From positions 542,130-606,129 of the forward strand of contig NC_009418.2 of NCBI RefSeq assembly GCF_000002875.2: a stretch of 64,000 nucleotides of DNA. The letters run 5' to 3'. The translations under genes were made by a program, and so were the position numbers. Shown piece by piece: positions 19,725 to 28,239 of the stretch. Source of the stretch: Leishmania infantum JPCM5. Its lineage: Eukaryota; Euglenozoa; Kinetoplastea; Trypanosomatida; Trypanosomatidae. The first letter of the stretch is position 1, and every line of letters begins with the position of its first letter. The notes under the pieces are model-generated. The model did not search any database. It was not told where the DNA came from and was given only the letters and a program-made list of their open reading frames with translations.

Positions 19725-19912
19725 GGGGTTGGGGCTTGGGGTAGGGGGTTCCTTTGGCCGGCGCGGGCGTTTGCCCACCTTCCGGCGTCGGTGGCGCATC
19801 GCCGCGGCGCTCCGAGGTGCGATTGGGCACATGGTGGAGGGGTTTGGTGTGCGGTGGAGGGGGGTGGAAGGCTGGGTTTCATCGGGGGTTTGGGGTAGGG
19901 TGGGGCGGGGGG
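19725..19912 (+). other. G-quadruplex-forming tract
   Basis: Four G-runs at 19725-19728, 19731-19734, 19738-19741 and 19744-19748 are separated by loops of 2, 3 and 2 bases, a canonical quadruplex motif. A second cluster has five runs at 19884-19888, 19892-19895, 19898-19900, 19902-19905 and 19907-19912 with loops of 1-3 bases. Further G-runs lie between and beyond them, to about 19975. The G-rich strand is the template for transcription of the minus-strand genes. Confidence 0.75.
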
Positions 19913-20030
19913 CTTCGGTGCTGCGCTGGGGTTTCCCCCCCGCCGTCGGGTAGGGGGGGGTGCTAGGGGCGGGGTTCCCGCTTGGGCGCTTTTGCTGTGT
20001 TTCGGTTTGGGGTATGCGGATGTGGCTTCT

Positions 20031-20309
20031 TCACGCCTGCGAGACGGCATCGCGCAGCAGCCGGATGGCGCGACCGCAGCCTGCAGCCTTCATGCGTTGC
20101 TTCGCCGAGTTGCCGTCCTCGCCGACGGCGGCTTCGAGGGCCTGTCTGAGCTGTTCGAGGCCAGCACCGGTGGAGTCGACGCCTTCGACGTAGTCTGCGA
20201 CGGCGTTGAGAATCGCTGGTTCAATGGCGGCATCGTCGCGGCCACTTTCTTGCGAGACAAGTAGAGCTGTCAGCTCCTCGAGAAGGTGGTCGACTTCCTG
20301 TAGCTCCAT
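20031..20309 (-). CDS. small helical hypothetical protein
   Basis: The product is 92 residues and I do not recognise the family. Seen: an almost entirely helical composition (MELQEVDHLLEELTALLV at the start, then Ala/Leu/Glu/Val-rich helices to LRLLRDAV near the end). There are no cysteine pairs, no membrane segment and no signal peptide. Third codon positions are mostly G or C, unlike the surrounding C-rich spacer, which supports real coding. A pyrimidine tract with AG at 20373-20374 lies on the minus strand, and the ATG at 20309 is the first one below it. Inferred: a small soluble subunit of a complex. The gene is isolated in a large spacer and is easily missed by length cut-offs. Moderately confident that it is real. 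Confidence 0.6.
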   Translation of the reverse strand: MELQEVDHLLEELTALLVSQESGRDDAAIEPAILNAVADYVEGVDSTGAGLEQLRQALEAAVGEDGNSAKQRMKAAGCGRAIRLLRDAVSQA

Positions 20310-20787
20310 CGGGGCAACGGTCGCACTTCGCTTTGCGTGGCGCGCGAACCGGACACTGTGGGCCGCTGGTAGCTGTGGTGTGACAAAGGCGAGAAGGAGA
20401 GAGGAGACGTGGAGGGGGTGCTAAACTGTTTACGGCGCGAAGCGTTGGATTGCGGGTGCTAGGAGGGCAGACATGGTCTGGAAATCCGCGCACCAATGCG
20501 ACAGAACTGAGCAGAGCACTGACGTGCACTGTGGCTGACCCATGCGTTCGCCTGTCGGAGACGAGCGGCAAGACGGCAAATTTACAGTGACGGCGTGTGT
20601 GGCATCGTTCGCGAGGGCACTAAGTTCATCTAAGCCATGTGAGAGAAAACCACGGCAACAACAACCTACATCAGAACAGCGCGCGTGCACCACATTGCAG
20701 AGAGGGCACGTCGAGCAACGCGTGGAGAGCGTGGCACGGGCCTCAAATTCGGCACACCGCTCCGCTGGACGGCGGCTCCGCGAGCGA
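20310..20787. other. intergenic spacer
   Basis: The spacer between the phosphatase gene and the small helical gene. Apart from the polypyrimidine tract and acceptor near 20373-20409 I see no structured element. Short open frames on both strands have no protein-like pattern. Confidence 0.6.
20373..20409 (-). promoter_or_regulatory. trans-splice acceptor for the small helical gene
   Basis: On the minus strand a CT-rich tract (about 20391-20409) is followed by CACACCACAG with the AG at 20373-20374. The first ATG after it, 63 bases downstream, is the start of the 92-residue frame. This is the main reason for treating that small frame as a gene. Confidence 0.5.
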
Positions 20788-21864
20788 CTACAGTTTGGAA
20801 TGGCGCGCGCTACGAGTGTGGTGAAGCGTCATCTCTGCGTTCGCTGATTCCAAAAAACCGCTGTTCATGAAACTCAGCTTCTGCGCCGGAATCGGTGTGC
20901 TGCGCCGCTCGGGCAGCGTGACGCCGAGTATCTGCTGCCGCACCGCGGAGCGCACATTCATGGTTTCCATAAAGTCGTCGCAGCGGACGTAATCGAGGTC
21001 CCGCCAGTGGTCCAGCTCCTTTGTCACGTCCTGGCCGGCGGGCACCTGCGCCACAGCGCGCAGCACCGGCAGCACATCCAGCAAGGCACGATCCTTCTCC
21101 AGGCGAGCAATCTCTTGCTGTCCCTGCTGCAGGCACTGCACCAGGGCGTCTTCCATCTCGTGCGGCTTCTCTTCCTGGACTCGGCGCAGGGCGAACATGT
21201 AGCGCTGTAACACCCGGTCGTCAGGGTCGAAGGCGTCGATGCGAATGCCGTTGCGTGGGGTGAGTGGGAAGCTGCGCACGTTGTCGTCCAGCATAACGAC
21301 GCTGCTTATCTTCCGCCCTAGCATGGGAAGGTACTTCATGTAACCTTGCTGCTCCAGCGTCTGCGTGCGTGAGAGGGCGTAGAAGTTTGTGTGGCTTGTG
21401 CTGCTTTTCATCTTATGACTTTCCTTGGCTAGCTCCACATGGCTGTAGAAGGAGCGCGGCAGCTGCATCACCTGCTGCTCGAGCGCGTCAAGCACGGCGC
21501 AACAGTACGAGGCGGTCCCTGCCGTCCAAAAGACCACCTCGAAGAGTTGGTTCACCTCTTCCAGGAACTCCTTCAGATGCGGGCGAAGCAGCACATTGTA
21601 GTCGATGAGGGAGACACCCTGCAGCGCCGGGTCGCGGGTTCGGTCCTTGCTGTCGTCATGAAGGCCCATGGCGTACGTGTGGATGAGTGTCTCATCAATG
21701 TCCAACACCAGCGTGTGCTTCTGCTTGTTCATCGGCAGCGGCGGCGGAAGCGGAAGTGGCCAGTGCGGATCAAATTCTTGACGCAGTCCAATGGCCACAA
21801 CGGAGCGGAGAGGCTGCAGTGCCGCGGCTGAGGTCTGCTGCCGCAGGAGAGAGCGAGCATGCAT
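20788..21864 (-). CDS. FCP1/NIF-family (SCP-like) phosphatase
   Basis: The product is 358 residues of the HAD superfamily, FCP1-homology (NLI-interacting factor) type. Seen: LVLDIDETLIHTYAMG with the catalytic D55-x-D57-x-T59, VVFWTAGTASYCC as motif II and VVMLDDNVRSFPLTPRNGI as the acidic motif. The FCP1 domain spans about residues 45-235, and a charged helical extension follows. Known: family members dephosphorylate phospho-Ser/Thr in proteins such as the RNA polymerase II tail, and the same fold is found in the mitochondrial Tim50 subunit. The N-terminus (MHARSLLRQQTSAAALQPLR) is Arg-rich with no acid, so mitochondrial import is possible, but no membrane segment of the Tim50 kind is visible. 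No BRCT domain is seen. The frame upstream of 21864 is T-rich and looks like the splice region. Family secure, location open. Confidence 0.9.
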   Translation of the reverse strand: MHARSLLRQQTSAAALQPLRSVVAIGLRQEFDPHWPLPLPPPLPMNKQKHTLVLDIDETLIHTYAMGLHDDSKDRTRDPALQGVSLIDYNVLLRPHLKEFLEEVNQLFEVVFWTAGTASYCCAVLDALEQQVMQLPRSFYSHVELAKESHKMKSSTSHTNFYALSRTQTLEQQGYMKYLPMLGRKISSVVMLDDNVRSFPLTPRNGIRIDAFDPDDRVLQRYMFALRRVQEEKPHEMEDALVQCLQQGQQEIARLEKDRALLDVLPVLRAVAQVPAGQDVTKELDHWRDLDYVRCDDFMETMNVRSAVRQQILGVTLPERRSTPIPAQKLSFMNSGFLESANAEMTLHHTRSARHSKL

Positions 21865-22603
21865 TTCGGCGTCGACGGTGCGTAGGATGATTAGATCCGA
21901 AGCGAAAAAACAAAAGAATAAGAACAGTAACCGAAGCTGATTAGGGACGTGTGCATGTGTATAATGCCAAATGAGCTCTGCCGATGAAAACGGTGCCGCA
22001 CGTGGAGTGTGGGAAATGATGCAGACCGGTAATAGGAAACAGGTGACTGAGAAGAAGTGCACACAACCGCGACAGCAGTAGCGTGGCGAGCGCGCGTGTG
22101 CTCCACACGCGTTGGCCGGCAGGGTGCGATGATGGCAGAACCGTAGGCCAGGAAGGAGGTGCACAGGAAGGGGGTAAAAAAACGCAGAAAAAGAAAACAC
22201 GGAATACACATAGGAAAGAGCTTACGGGGATGTTACGGTGGACCGGCCCGGTGCCTTGCCGAGCTCGTCTCGTCGCTGAAGGAGGAGGGCGCACATACAT
22301 CGCTGATGGTCTGTCGAGCGCCGTCGTCTTCAAGGAGATCAAGACCAACGTTTGTTTGAGTTTTTCCCTGTACAAAAGAGCAGATGTGTCTGCGTGTGTC
22401 TGCGCTGATCCGCGCAGTGGCACCCTTACAAAGAAGAAAGCCCGCATCTGCAAATCGAAGAGATGATGAATGAATTGCAGAGAAACAGCAGCAGCAGCAA
22501 TGCCGCGAGTTCTGAAGAAGGGCTCGCACCTCCCCGCCCGATCCCCCTCCTCGTTATTTCTCATGCACATGCGCGCGCACGCTATCGGCGCACTGCTACA
22601 CGT
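21865..22603. other. intergenic spacer
   Basis: The region between the DNA polymerase gene and the phosphatase gene. A T/C-rich minus-strand stretch (about 21900-21935) and an AG at 21937-21938 could serve trans-splicing. The open frames are low complexity. No RNA gene or repeat is recognised. Confidence 0.55.
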
Positions 22604-25600
22604 CTACATCACGCCTAGGTCGTGTTCCACGGACCACTCCTGCAAGTTACCCAGCGAATCGCCGAACTTGGCCGTCACACTCAGCGGTACGAGCAACTGC
22701 ATGGCGTGCGACATCGCTGAGGACACCAGCGGCACCACCATCGGGAGCAGCTCCTTGCGCACCATGAAGACCATCTCGTCGTGGATCTGCGAAAGCAGGG
22801 ACACGTCGGAGCGATCGTAGCGCTGCAGCACCTCCTTTGACACGGCAAGCATCGCCATCTTCATCACGTCTGCGGCGCTGCCCTGCACGACGCTGTTGAA
22901 GGCCTGCCGCTCCGCGTACGACCGTCGCGAGAGCACCGTGCTGCGGATGTCCGGCAGGTACCTCAGGCGACCGCTGAGAGTGCGCACGAACCCATTGGCG
23001 CGGGCTTCCTCGATGACGCGGCGGTGATACGCGTCGATGCCGGGGAAGGCGTTTGTCAGCAACGAGGTGATGTGCAGCGCCCGATCAACCGTAACGCCCA
23101 TGTGCGTCGCGAGCGTCTTTGGGCCGGCGCCGTAGAGCACACCAAAGACGACGCGCTTGGCTAGACTGCGCTCCTCAGTGCTTACGGGCTTCTTCTTGAA
23201 GACCACTTCGGCGATCGCCCGGTGAATATCTGCCGATGTCGTCAGCGCGTCTACGAGCGCGGCGTCGCCGCACAGGTGCGCTAGTACGCGTAGCTCGATC
23301 TGTTCGTAATCAATGGACAAGAGCACGCATCCGCCAGTGGCGACGAAGCAGCGCCGAAAACCCAAGAGGTCTTCCTCGCCGTCCTCCTCGGCGTCGTTGC
23401 CTGCCACGGCGGCTGCGATGCCATTACGTGGAAGATTCTGAAGATTCGGCTCAACGCAGGAAAGCCGTCCAGTGTCAGTACCCTCCTGAAGAAAGTTTGG
23501 GTGCAGCGTGGCGTACCCCCTTGCAGGAAGAATGACCTCGCCCGCCGGCGTCGCACTTGCCTCCTCGCGGCTGCTCCGTTGATTTCGTGCTGGCATTGGC
23601 TCGGCGCTGCCAGCGCTGTATCCGCTGCTGCTCGTGTGAAGCTGGCGATCCACAAACGGGCTGTCGCCGTTCACGTCCACCGCTTCTCTTATAAACAGTG
23701 GCGACACGGCCTTGGCGCCCTCATCATTACCGTGCGCCTGCTGCTGCCCTTTCGTGCTCTCACTGGCCCCCGTCTCAGCGTTAACGCTGTCGAGACAAGG
23801 AGCTGGGCTTGCTTGTGCGCTAGAGTGCACCACGGCGTAGCCCATCATCCCTTCGATGTATGTCTGCATCAGCTTCGACACCTTTCGATAGCGCAACAAG
23901 CACGCAGGAAACTCGTGATGCCGGGCGAGGGCACGCAGTGTGTCCTCCGCCGTCGACAGCCGCCCCCCTTTTGTGATTGTGAGCCCCGTGGCACCGACGG
24001 CTTCGCCATTTCCGGATTTGAGCAAGTATTTGCCCAGCTGAAGCACCTCGTAGAGTGCCCTGCGGCACTGATCGTGGCTCTGAATATTGAAGTCCTCGCC
24101 GAGCTCCGGGACGAGCTTGCTGGCAAGTTGGCGCTGCCGTGCCATCTCCGCCTCGCAGCTCTTCTGATAGCGGTGAACCTCGTGCAGATCCACGCGCATG
24201 CCATTGTACTTGAGAAGCGCCAGCAGCAGCGCAATCCGCTTCTCCTGCCGCAGGAACGCTTGCAGGAGCCCTTTGCTGCCCAGCAGACCGTAAAGACTGC
24301 GGTACACGGTGGCCAAGTAGTACACTTGATGGGCTAGCTGGCACTGTGCGGACGTCAGGGGCGGCGCGGGGGCTGCTGCTGCTGCTGCGGCGGCGGCGGC
24401 GGCGGCAGTCCCGATGCCTTCGGCCAAGTTGATTGTTGAGTGCGAGAAGCACCCCGCGTTGCTCATGCTCTCCAGCTGCACTGTCGGCGGCAGCTTCCCG
24501 CCGCAAACGTGCAAGAGCAGCTGACTGTAGTCGTAGAGAACGCTCGTGTCCGCGTCACTCGCCCCGTCCGCGGCAGCGGCGGAGCCTCCCCCCGCTAAAG
24601 CGCGCACGGCGGACGGAGCCTTCGACAGAGTACTTGCCACGTGCAGCTGAGCCATCCACGCCATCACGCGCACGTCGCTGACACAGTTCGACCACAATGT
24701 CCCCTTGCAGTAAGCGAGTAGCGCCACCAGGAGCACCTGCGCATTGAAGGTAATGAGCTCCACCCCGGGTAGCTCTATGAGGACGCGGCACAGAAACGCC
24801 AAGCCAACGGTCTGTGCCGGCAGCGCGTACATGTCGTCTTTCCACCGTATCAGAACAAGCTCCACGTGCTGGTGGCTACGCACGGGGTCGAGGGAAGAGA
24901 AACAGCACGACACGCGGCGCTTCGCCGTCTTGGCGCCGCTGCTGTAATAGGTAAAGTTCGTGCGAGTCTCCACACTCGCGAGCGCCGCTGCCGCGTTGCT
25001 ATTGCTACTGAGTGCCGAAACACCGACAAACAGAGGTGGTGCTTGGATGCGATCCGGATCGTTGAGGGCCCGGCGCACGTCGCTGAACAGCTCCTCGGCC
25101 GATTCCTGCAGGTAGATGTAGGGGACAGAGACCATGGCCGCCGCAGTGGGTCCACCCTGCAGCTCCGCCATCGCACCCCCGACAGCTTCGGAAGATGTCA
25201 GAGAGAAAAGCGTGCGCGGAGCTGGCGTCGCACACACAGAGGGACCCAAGGCACCGGGGAGGATTGCGTCGCCCCCACCCCGCTTCCTCGTCTTCGGCTT
25301 TCTTTTCGCACCGGAGGTGCCAGCAGCGGTATTCGTGCCAGCACCATCGCGCCTCCGTGCTGTTGGCTTGCTTCGAGCGCCGCTGCTAGACGCACTCTGG
25401 TCTTGCATGACGGCGCCGGTCTCGACTCGTTCGCTGCCCACGTTTGCTTCCGCCTCCTCGTTGCCGTCATCGTTGTGAGTTGTCTTCGCATCCCTCTTCC
25501 GTTTCTTGCCGCCCCCGCGCTTCGCTGCCCACATGGATGATCCGCCGTCGCCACTGACGCTGCCGTTGCGCCTTGGAGGCCCACACCTTTGCTCCTCGGT

Positions 25601-26377
25601 ACTGTGCTGCACCTTTTCTGATAGTTTTGCCAGCTCCACCTGCAGTCGAAAGATGGCGTCGGTGCCGGCGACGTCGCTTGTGTCGGGGGCATGCTCGGGC
25701 AGCGTGACCAGCGCCGGACCAGGGATGCGGGTGCGCGGCGCGCTGTGTGGCGGGGTCGCCTCGGTTTGCCGTTGGCAAGCCGCACTACCACCATTCGCGC
25801 CGCGCTCGTCATCGTCGCTCACGAAGACGTAGTAGTCGTCGTGAGCAGAGTTCACTGCCGCTCGTTCTTTGGAGGAGGCGTCGGCGATACGCCACGCATG
25901 GATACGTGTGCTGCTTGGGCCGCTATGCGATAGGAGAGCCGGCGCTGCAGCTCCGTTCTGGCGGCACTCGTGTAGCAGTTGGACCCCGTCCTTGTCGTCG
26001 GCGCTTTCCTCGGGGCGAAGACGGGCGGTGGCCTGTGGCTGCTGCTGTTCTGGTGGCGGTGATGGCTGCGAAGCCGCCGCCGACCCAATCTGAAGTCCGA
26101 ACTGACGCCACTTCTGTAGATTTCGCGTCGTTTCCTCGCTCTCTGGCAGCTTATGAAAGCTTGACTGTATCCATGCAGCAGTGTCGCTCTGAAGGACCCC
26201 TGCGGCGAGGCCGCCAAAGGGCAGTGCACCGATGGCAGAGGACGAAGACGCGCTCCCGTCAGGGAAGGACCAGGTGGACTCAGACGGCTTGGCCCCGGTC
26301 GTGGAGGTGAGGTGTGTCATTGGCACAATGCGAAAGGCGTGGCGCGGGACATCGGCCGTTCGCTGAAAAGGGTCCAT
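22604..26377 (-). CDS. family A DNA polymerase, theta/nu type, polymerase domain only
   Basis: The product is 1257 residues. Seen: an N-terminal low-complexity half with basic, NLS-like clusters (GGKKRKRDAK and KRKPKTRKRG). A degenerate exonuclease-like region with TFNAQVLLVALLA and DVRVMAWMAQ follows, then a poly-Ala tract. The C-terminal family A polymerase domain has TGRLSCVEPNLQNLPR, motif A LLSIDYEQIELRVLAHL (catalytic Asp about 1023), motif B R1070-x3-K1074-x3-F1078-x3-Y1082-G, and motif C QIHDEMVF (Asp about 1200). The ending GDSLGNLQEW resembles Pol theta and Pol nu tails. Known: Pol theta carries out microhomology-mediated end joining and lesion bypass. No helicase domain is present, so this is a Pol nu-like, stand-alone form. 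The exonuclease acidic residues are not recognisable, implying no proofreading. The basic clusters suggest a nuclear location. The start is the first ATG below an acceptor at 26424-26425. Confidence 0.93.
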   Translation of the reverse strand: MDPFQRTADVPRHAFRIVPMTHLTSTTGAKPSESTWSFPDGSASSSSAIGALPFGGLAAGVLQSDTAAWIQSSFHKLPESEETTRNLQKWRQFGLQIGSAAASQPSPPPEQQQPQATARLRPEESADDKDGVQLLHECRQNGAAAPALLSHSGPSSTRIHAWRIADASSKERAAVNSAHDDYYVFVSDDDERGANGGSAACQRQTEATPPHSAPRTRIPGPALVTLPEHAPDTSDVAGTDAIFRLQVELAKLSEKVQHSTEEQRCGPPRRNGSVSGDGGSSMWAAKRGGGKKRKRDAKTTHNDDGNEEAEANVGSERVETGAVMQDQSASSSGARSKPTARRRDGAGTNTAAGTSGAKRKPKTRKRGGGDAILPGALGPSVCATPAPRTLFSLTSSEAVGGAMAELQGGPTAAAMVSVPYIYLQESAEELFSDVRRALNDPDRIQAPPLFVGVSALSSNSNAAAALASVETRTNFTYYSSGAKTAKRRVSCCFSSLDPVRSHQHVELVLIRWKDDMYALPAQTVGLAFLCRVLIELPGVELITFNAQVLLVALLAYCKGTLWSNCVSDVRVMAWMAQLHVASTLSKAPSAVRALAGGGSAAAADGASDADTSVLYDYSQLLLHVCGGKLPPTVQLESMSNAGCFSHSTINLAEGIGTAAAAAAAAAAAAPAPPLTSAQCQLAHQVYYLATVYRSLYGLLGSKGLLQAFLRQEKRIALLLALLKYNGMRVDLHEVHRYQKSCEAEMARQRQLASKLVPELGEDFNIQSHDQCRRALYEVLQLGKYLLKSGNGEAVGATGLTITKGGRLSTAEDTLRALARHHEFPACLLRYRKVSKLMQTYIEGMMGYAVVHSSAQASPAPCLDSVNAETGASESTKGQQQAHGNDEGAKAVSPLFIREAVDVNGDSPFVDRQLHTSSSGYSAGSAEPMPARNQRSSREEASATPAGEVILPARGYATLHPNFLQEGTDTGRLSCVEPNLQNLPRNGIAAAVAGNDAEEDGEEDLLGFRRCFVATGGCVLLSIDYEQIELRVLAHLCGDAALVDALTTSADIHRAIAEVVFKKKPVSTEERSLAKRVVFGVLYGAGPKTLATHMGVTVDRALHITSLLTNAFPGIDAYHRRVIEEARANGFVRTLSGRLRYLPDIRSTVLSRRSYAERQAFNSVVQGSAADVMKMAMLAVSKEVLQRYDRSDVSLLSQIHDEMVFMVRKELLPMVVPLVSSAMSHAMQLLVPLSVTAKFGDSLGNLQEWSVEHDLGVM
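24384..24420. repeat. GCN repeat encoding poly-alanine
   Basis: An uninterrupted GCT/GCG-type trinucleotide tract inside the DNA polymerase gene encodes about a dozen consecutive Ala followed by PAPP. It sits between the degenerate exonuclease-like region and the thumb region. Such tracts are typical length-variable inserts in these genomes. Confidence 0.7.
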
Positions 26378-28239
26378 GTCGAGCTGCGCACGCAACCGCG
26401 CAAGGCCAGATAATCCCACGTGGCTACAAACGGAAAAAGAGAACGAAAAGAAGCACTCAAAACAGGGGACGGTGTGGAGAGCACGACCGCCGCCGCTGCG
26501 CTCTTGCTCCTTAACTTGTGACCTCCGCTTTCTCTATCTCCGAAAGGCTGTGCGGTAACGTAACACGTGAGGCGGTTGACGGAGCCACGGTGAAGAGATG
26601 GAGGGAGAGAGGGAGACGTGCCTTGTAGATCCGAGAGAATGGGAAGGCGGAGACGGCGAGAAATGGGCAACATTTCCGTGCATTCTGCCTGTGTGTGCGT
26701 GCTTTCAAGGGGCTGATGCGTCATGTATCCTCGCCTCTCTTGCGATAGGTGGGATTTTACTCCTTTGTCTACCCCCGCGCGCGCGTCTCGATGAGTGCGT
26801 TCTCTTTTCAGATTTCTGTACACAACGACAGAAAACGTTTTTTTTTTCGCGTGCGCGTGTGTGAAAGACACCGAGGTTACGCGAGGACGATGGATGCGTG
26901 GGTGAAGTGGTGACGAGCCCTTCAAGGGCGGCACGGGAACAGGCGAGAGGGATGCAGGCAAGCACGGGGGAGTGGTCAAGACCGAGATGGAAGCGTTCGA
27001 CAGCGACGCGGAAAGAAAAACACACACACACACACACACACATATGAAAGCAAAGGTGTTTTGCGTCACGGCCGCCATAGGCGGTTGTGTACGTGAGTTT
27101 GCTTGATCGCAGTCAAGGGGTCGACAGGGGCGAGAAAAAAGGCAGATGGGCCCCACTTCGCTCAAGTAGTGAGCGCCACCACCACACGTGAAGTCGAAGA
27201 ATGGTGCCATACCAATATCTATATATATATAGAGAGAGCAAGTCAAGAGAGTGGAAGCGCTGGAAAAAGCAAAGAATACACATGCGCACCCACACACAAG
27301 AAAAGATGGAAGGGGAACAACGACGCATGCGTCTGGCATGCGAGCAGCGAGGATGCGTGTACGGTGGAAAGAAACACAGCGGGCGATCCGTCACGGGCCC
27401 ATGCGCGCACGAGCGATGCGTGTAGATGTGTGTGTTGGCGAGCGTGTGGCATAGGGTGCAAGCAAGGCACAAAGGAGGAGGTTAGAGAAGGATAAGGAGA
27501 TAGCAGTGGCATGAAGGGGGGGGGGAGGCTATGAAAAAAAAAGGGGACCCAACCGCGTACAGGTAGAGCGAAGTAAAAGGAAGGAGAGTACAAACGGCGT
27601 GGCAGTGGGGGGGGGATGGGTGGGTGGGCGGGTACAGAGTGAGGGAGAGGGAACAGGATAGAAGACGTCGAAGAGAGGGAAGCCAATGAGCCGATCAAGT
27701 TCATACAGACATGCTTGAACAACAACGAAAGAAACGAACAAAAACGAAAAGAAAAGGGAACGAGGCGAATATAGACGGTGGGAGGGAAGGAAAGGAGAGG
27801 AGGGGGGAGGGGGAGACAGCGGTAACAGTAACACACACACACAGACTCCACAGCAACACATGTGAGCAAGCGTACACGCGGAAAGAACACAAGAAACGCG
27901 GACAAGAGTGATGCAGAGGCCTCTCCGCAAGGACCTTCACAGTGCTTGCGCATATACATGTATGCATCTGTGTTAGTGTCTGTCTTGTCATATTCGCGTT
28001 GCTGATGTGCTGTAAGCGACGTGGTGAAAACAAAACCACGCGCATGCACAGAGAAAAGGGTCCACAAGCAACCATGCACGCAGACTCCGTGCTCAAGAGC
28101 GGCACCCGAGCACGCCGCACGCGCGCGCGAGACCAAGGATGCTGCGCCGTTCCACAATGGGATGCCGAAGCGCAGCACCGCCCATGGCGCGACCAAGAAA
28201 CAAAGGAAAGAGGGCGGCACATTGACAAGACGTGTCCAC
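26378..28239. other. long intergenic region with (CA)n and G10
   Basis: The spacer between the Piezo gene and the polymerase gene. It contains (CA)11 at 27021-27042, an AT-rich near-palindrome around 27218-27236, a run of ten G at 27516-27525 and several A-runs. Open frames up to 391 codons on the minus strand are pyrimidine-driven low complexity (Ser/Phe/Leu/Cys). No SIDER-like block is recognised. Confidence 0.6.
26424..26453 (-). promoter_or_regulatory. trans-splice acceptor for the DNA polymerase gene
   Basis: On the minus strand a T/C run (about 26428-26453) ends in TTTGTAG with the AG at 26424-26425. The first ATG below is 46 bases downstream at 26377. This rejects the 14-codon upstream extension, which would begin with GTG. 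Confidence 0.6.

Larger units (their letters stand above)
18644..20030. other. intergenic region with SIDER remnant, C19 run and G-rich tract
   Basis: This 1.4 kb spacer separates the small helical gene from the exonuclease gene. It contains the antisense SIDER-like copy (18815-19030), a run of 19 C at 19230-19248 and a strongly G-rich plus strand from about 19550 to 20000 (both listed separately). The open frames translate to Arg/Pro/Gly low complexity. A plus-strand frame at 19283-19552 looks more protein-like but has only about 50% GC at third positions, so I do not call it. Confidence 0.55.

Noticed and set aside
19176..19832. Arg/Pro-rich minus-strand frame of 218 codons
   Set aside because: It lies on the C-rich tract and runs through the 19-base homopolymer; its composition is explained by base content.
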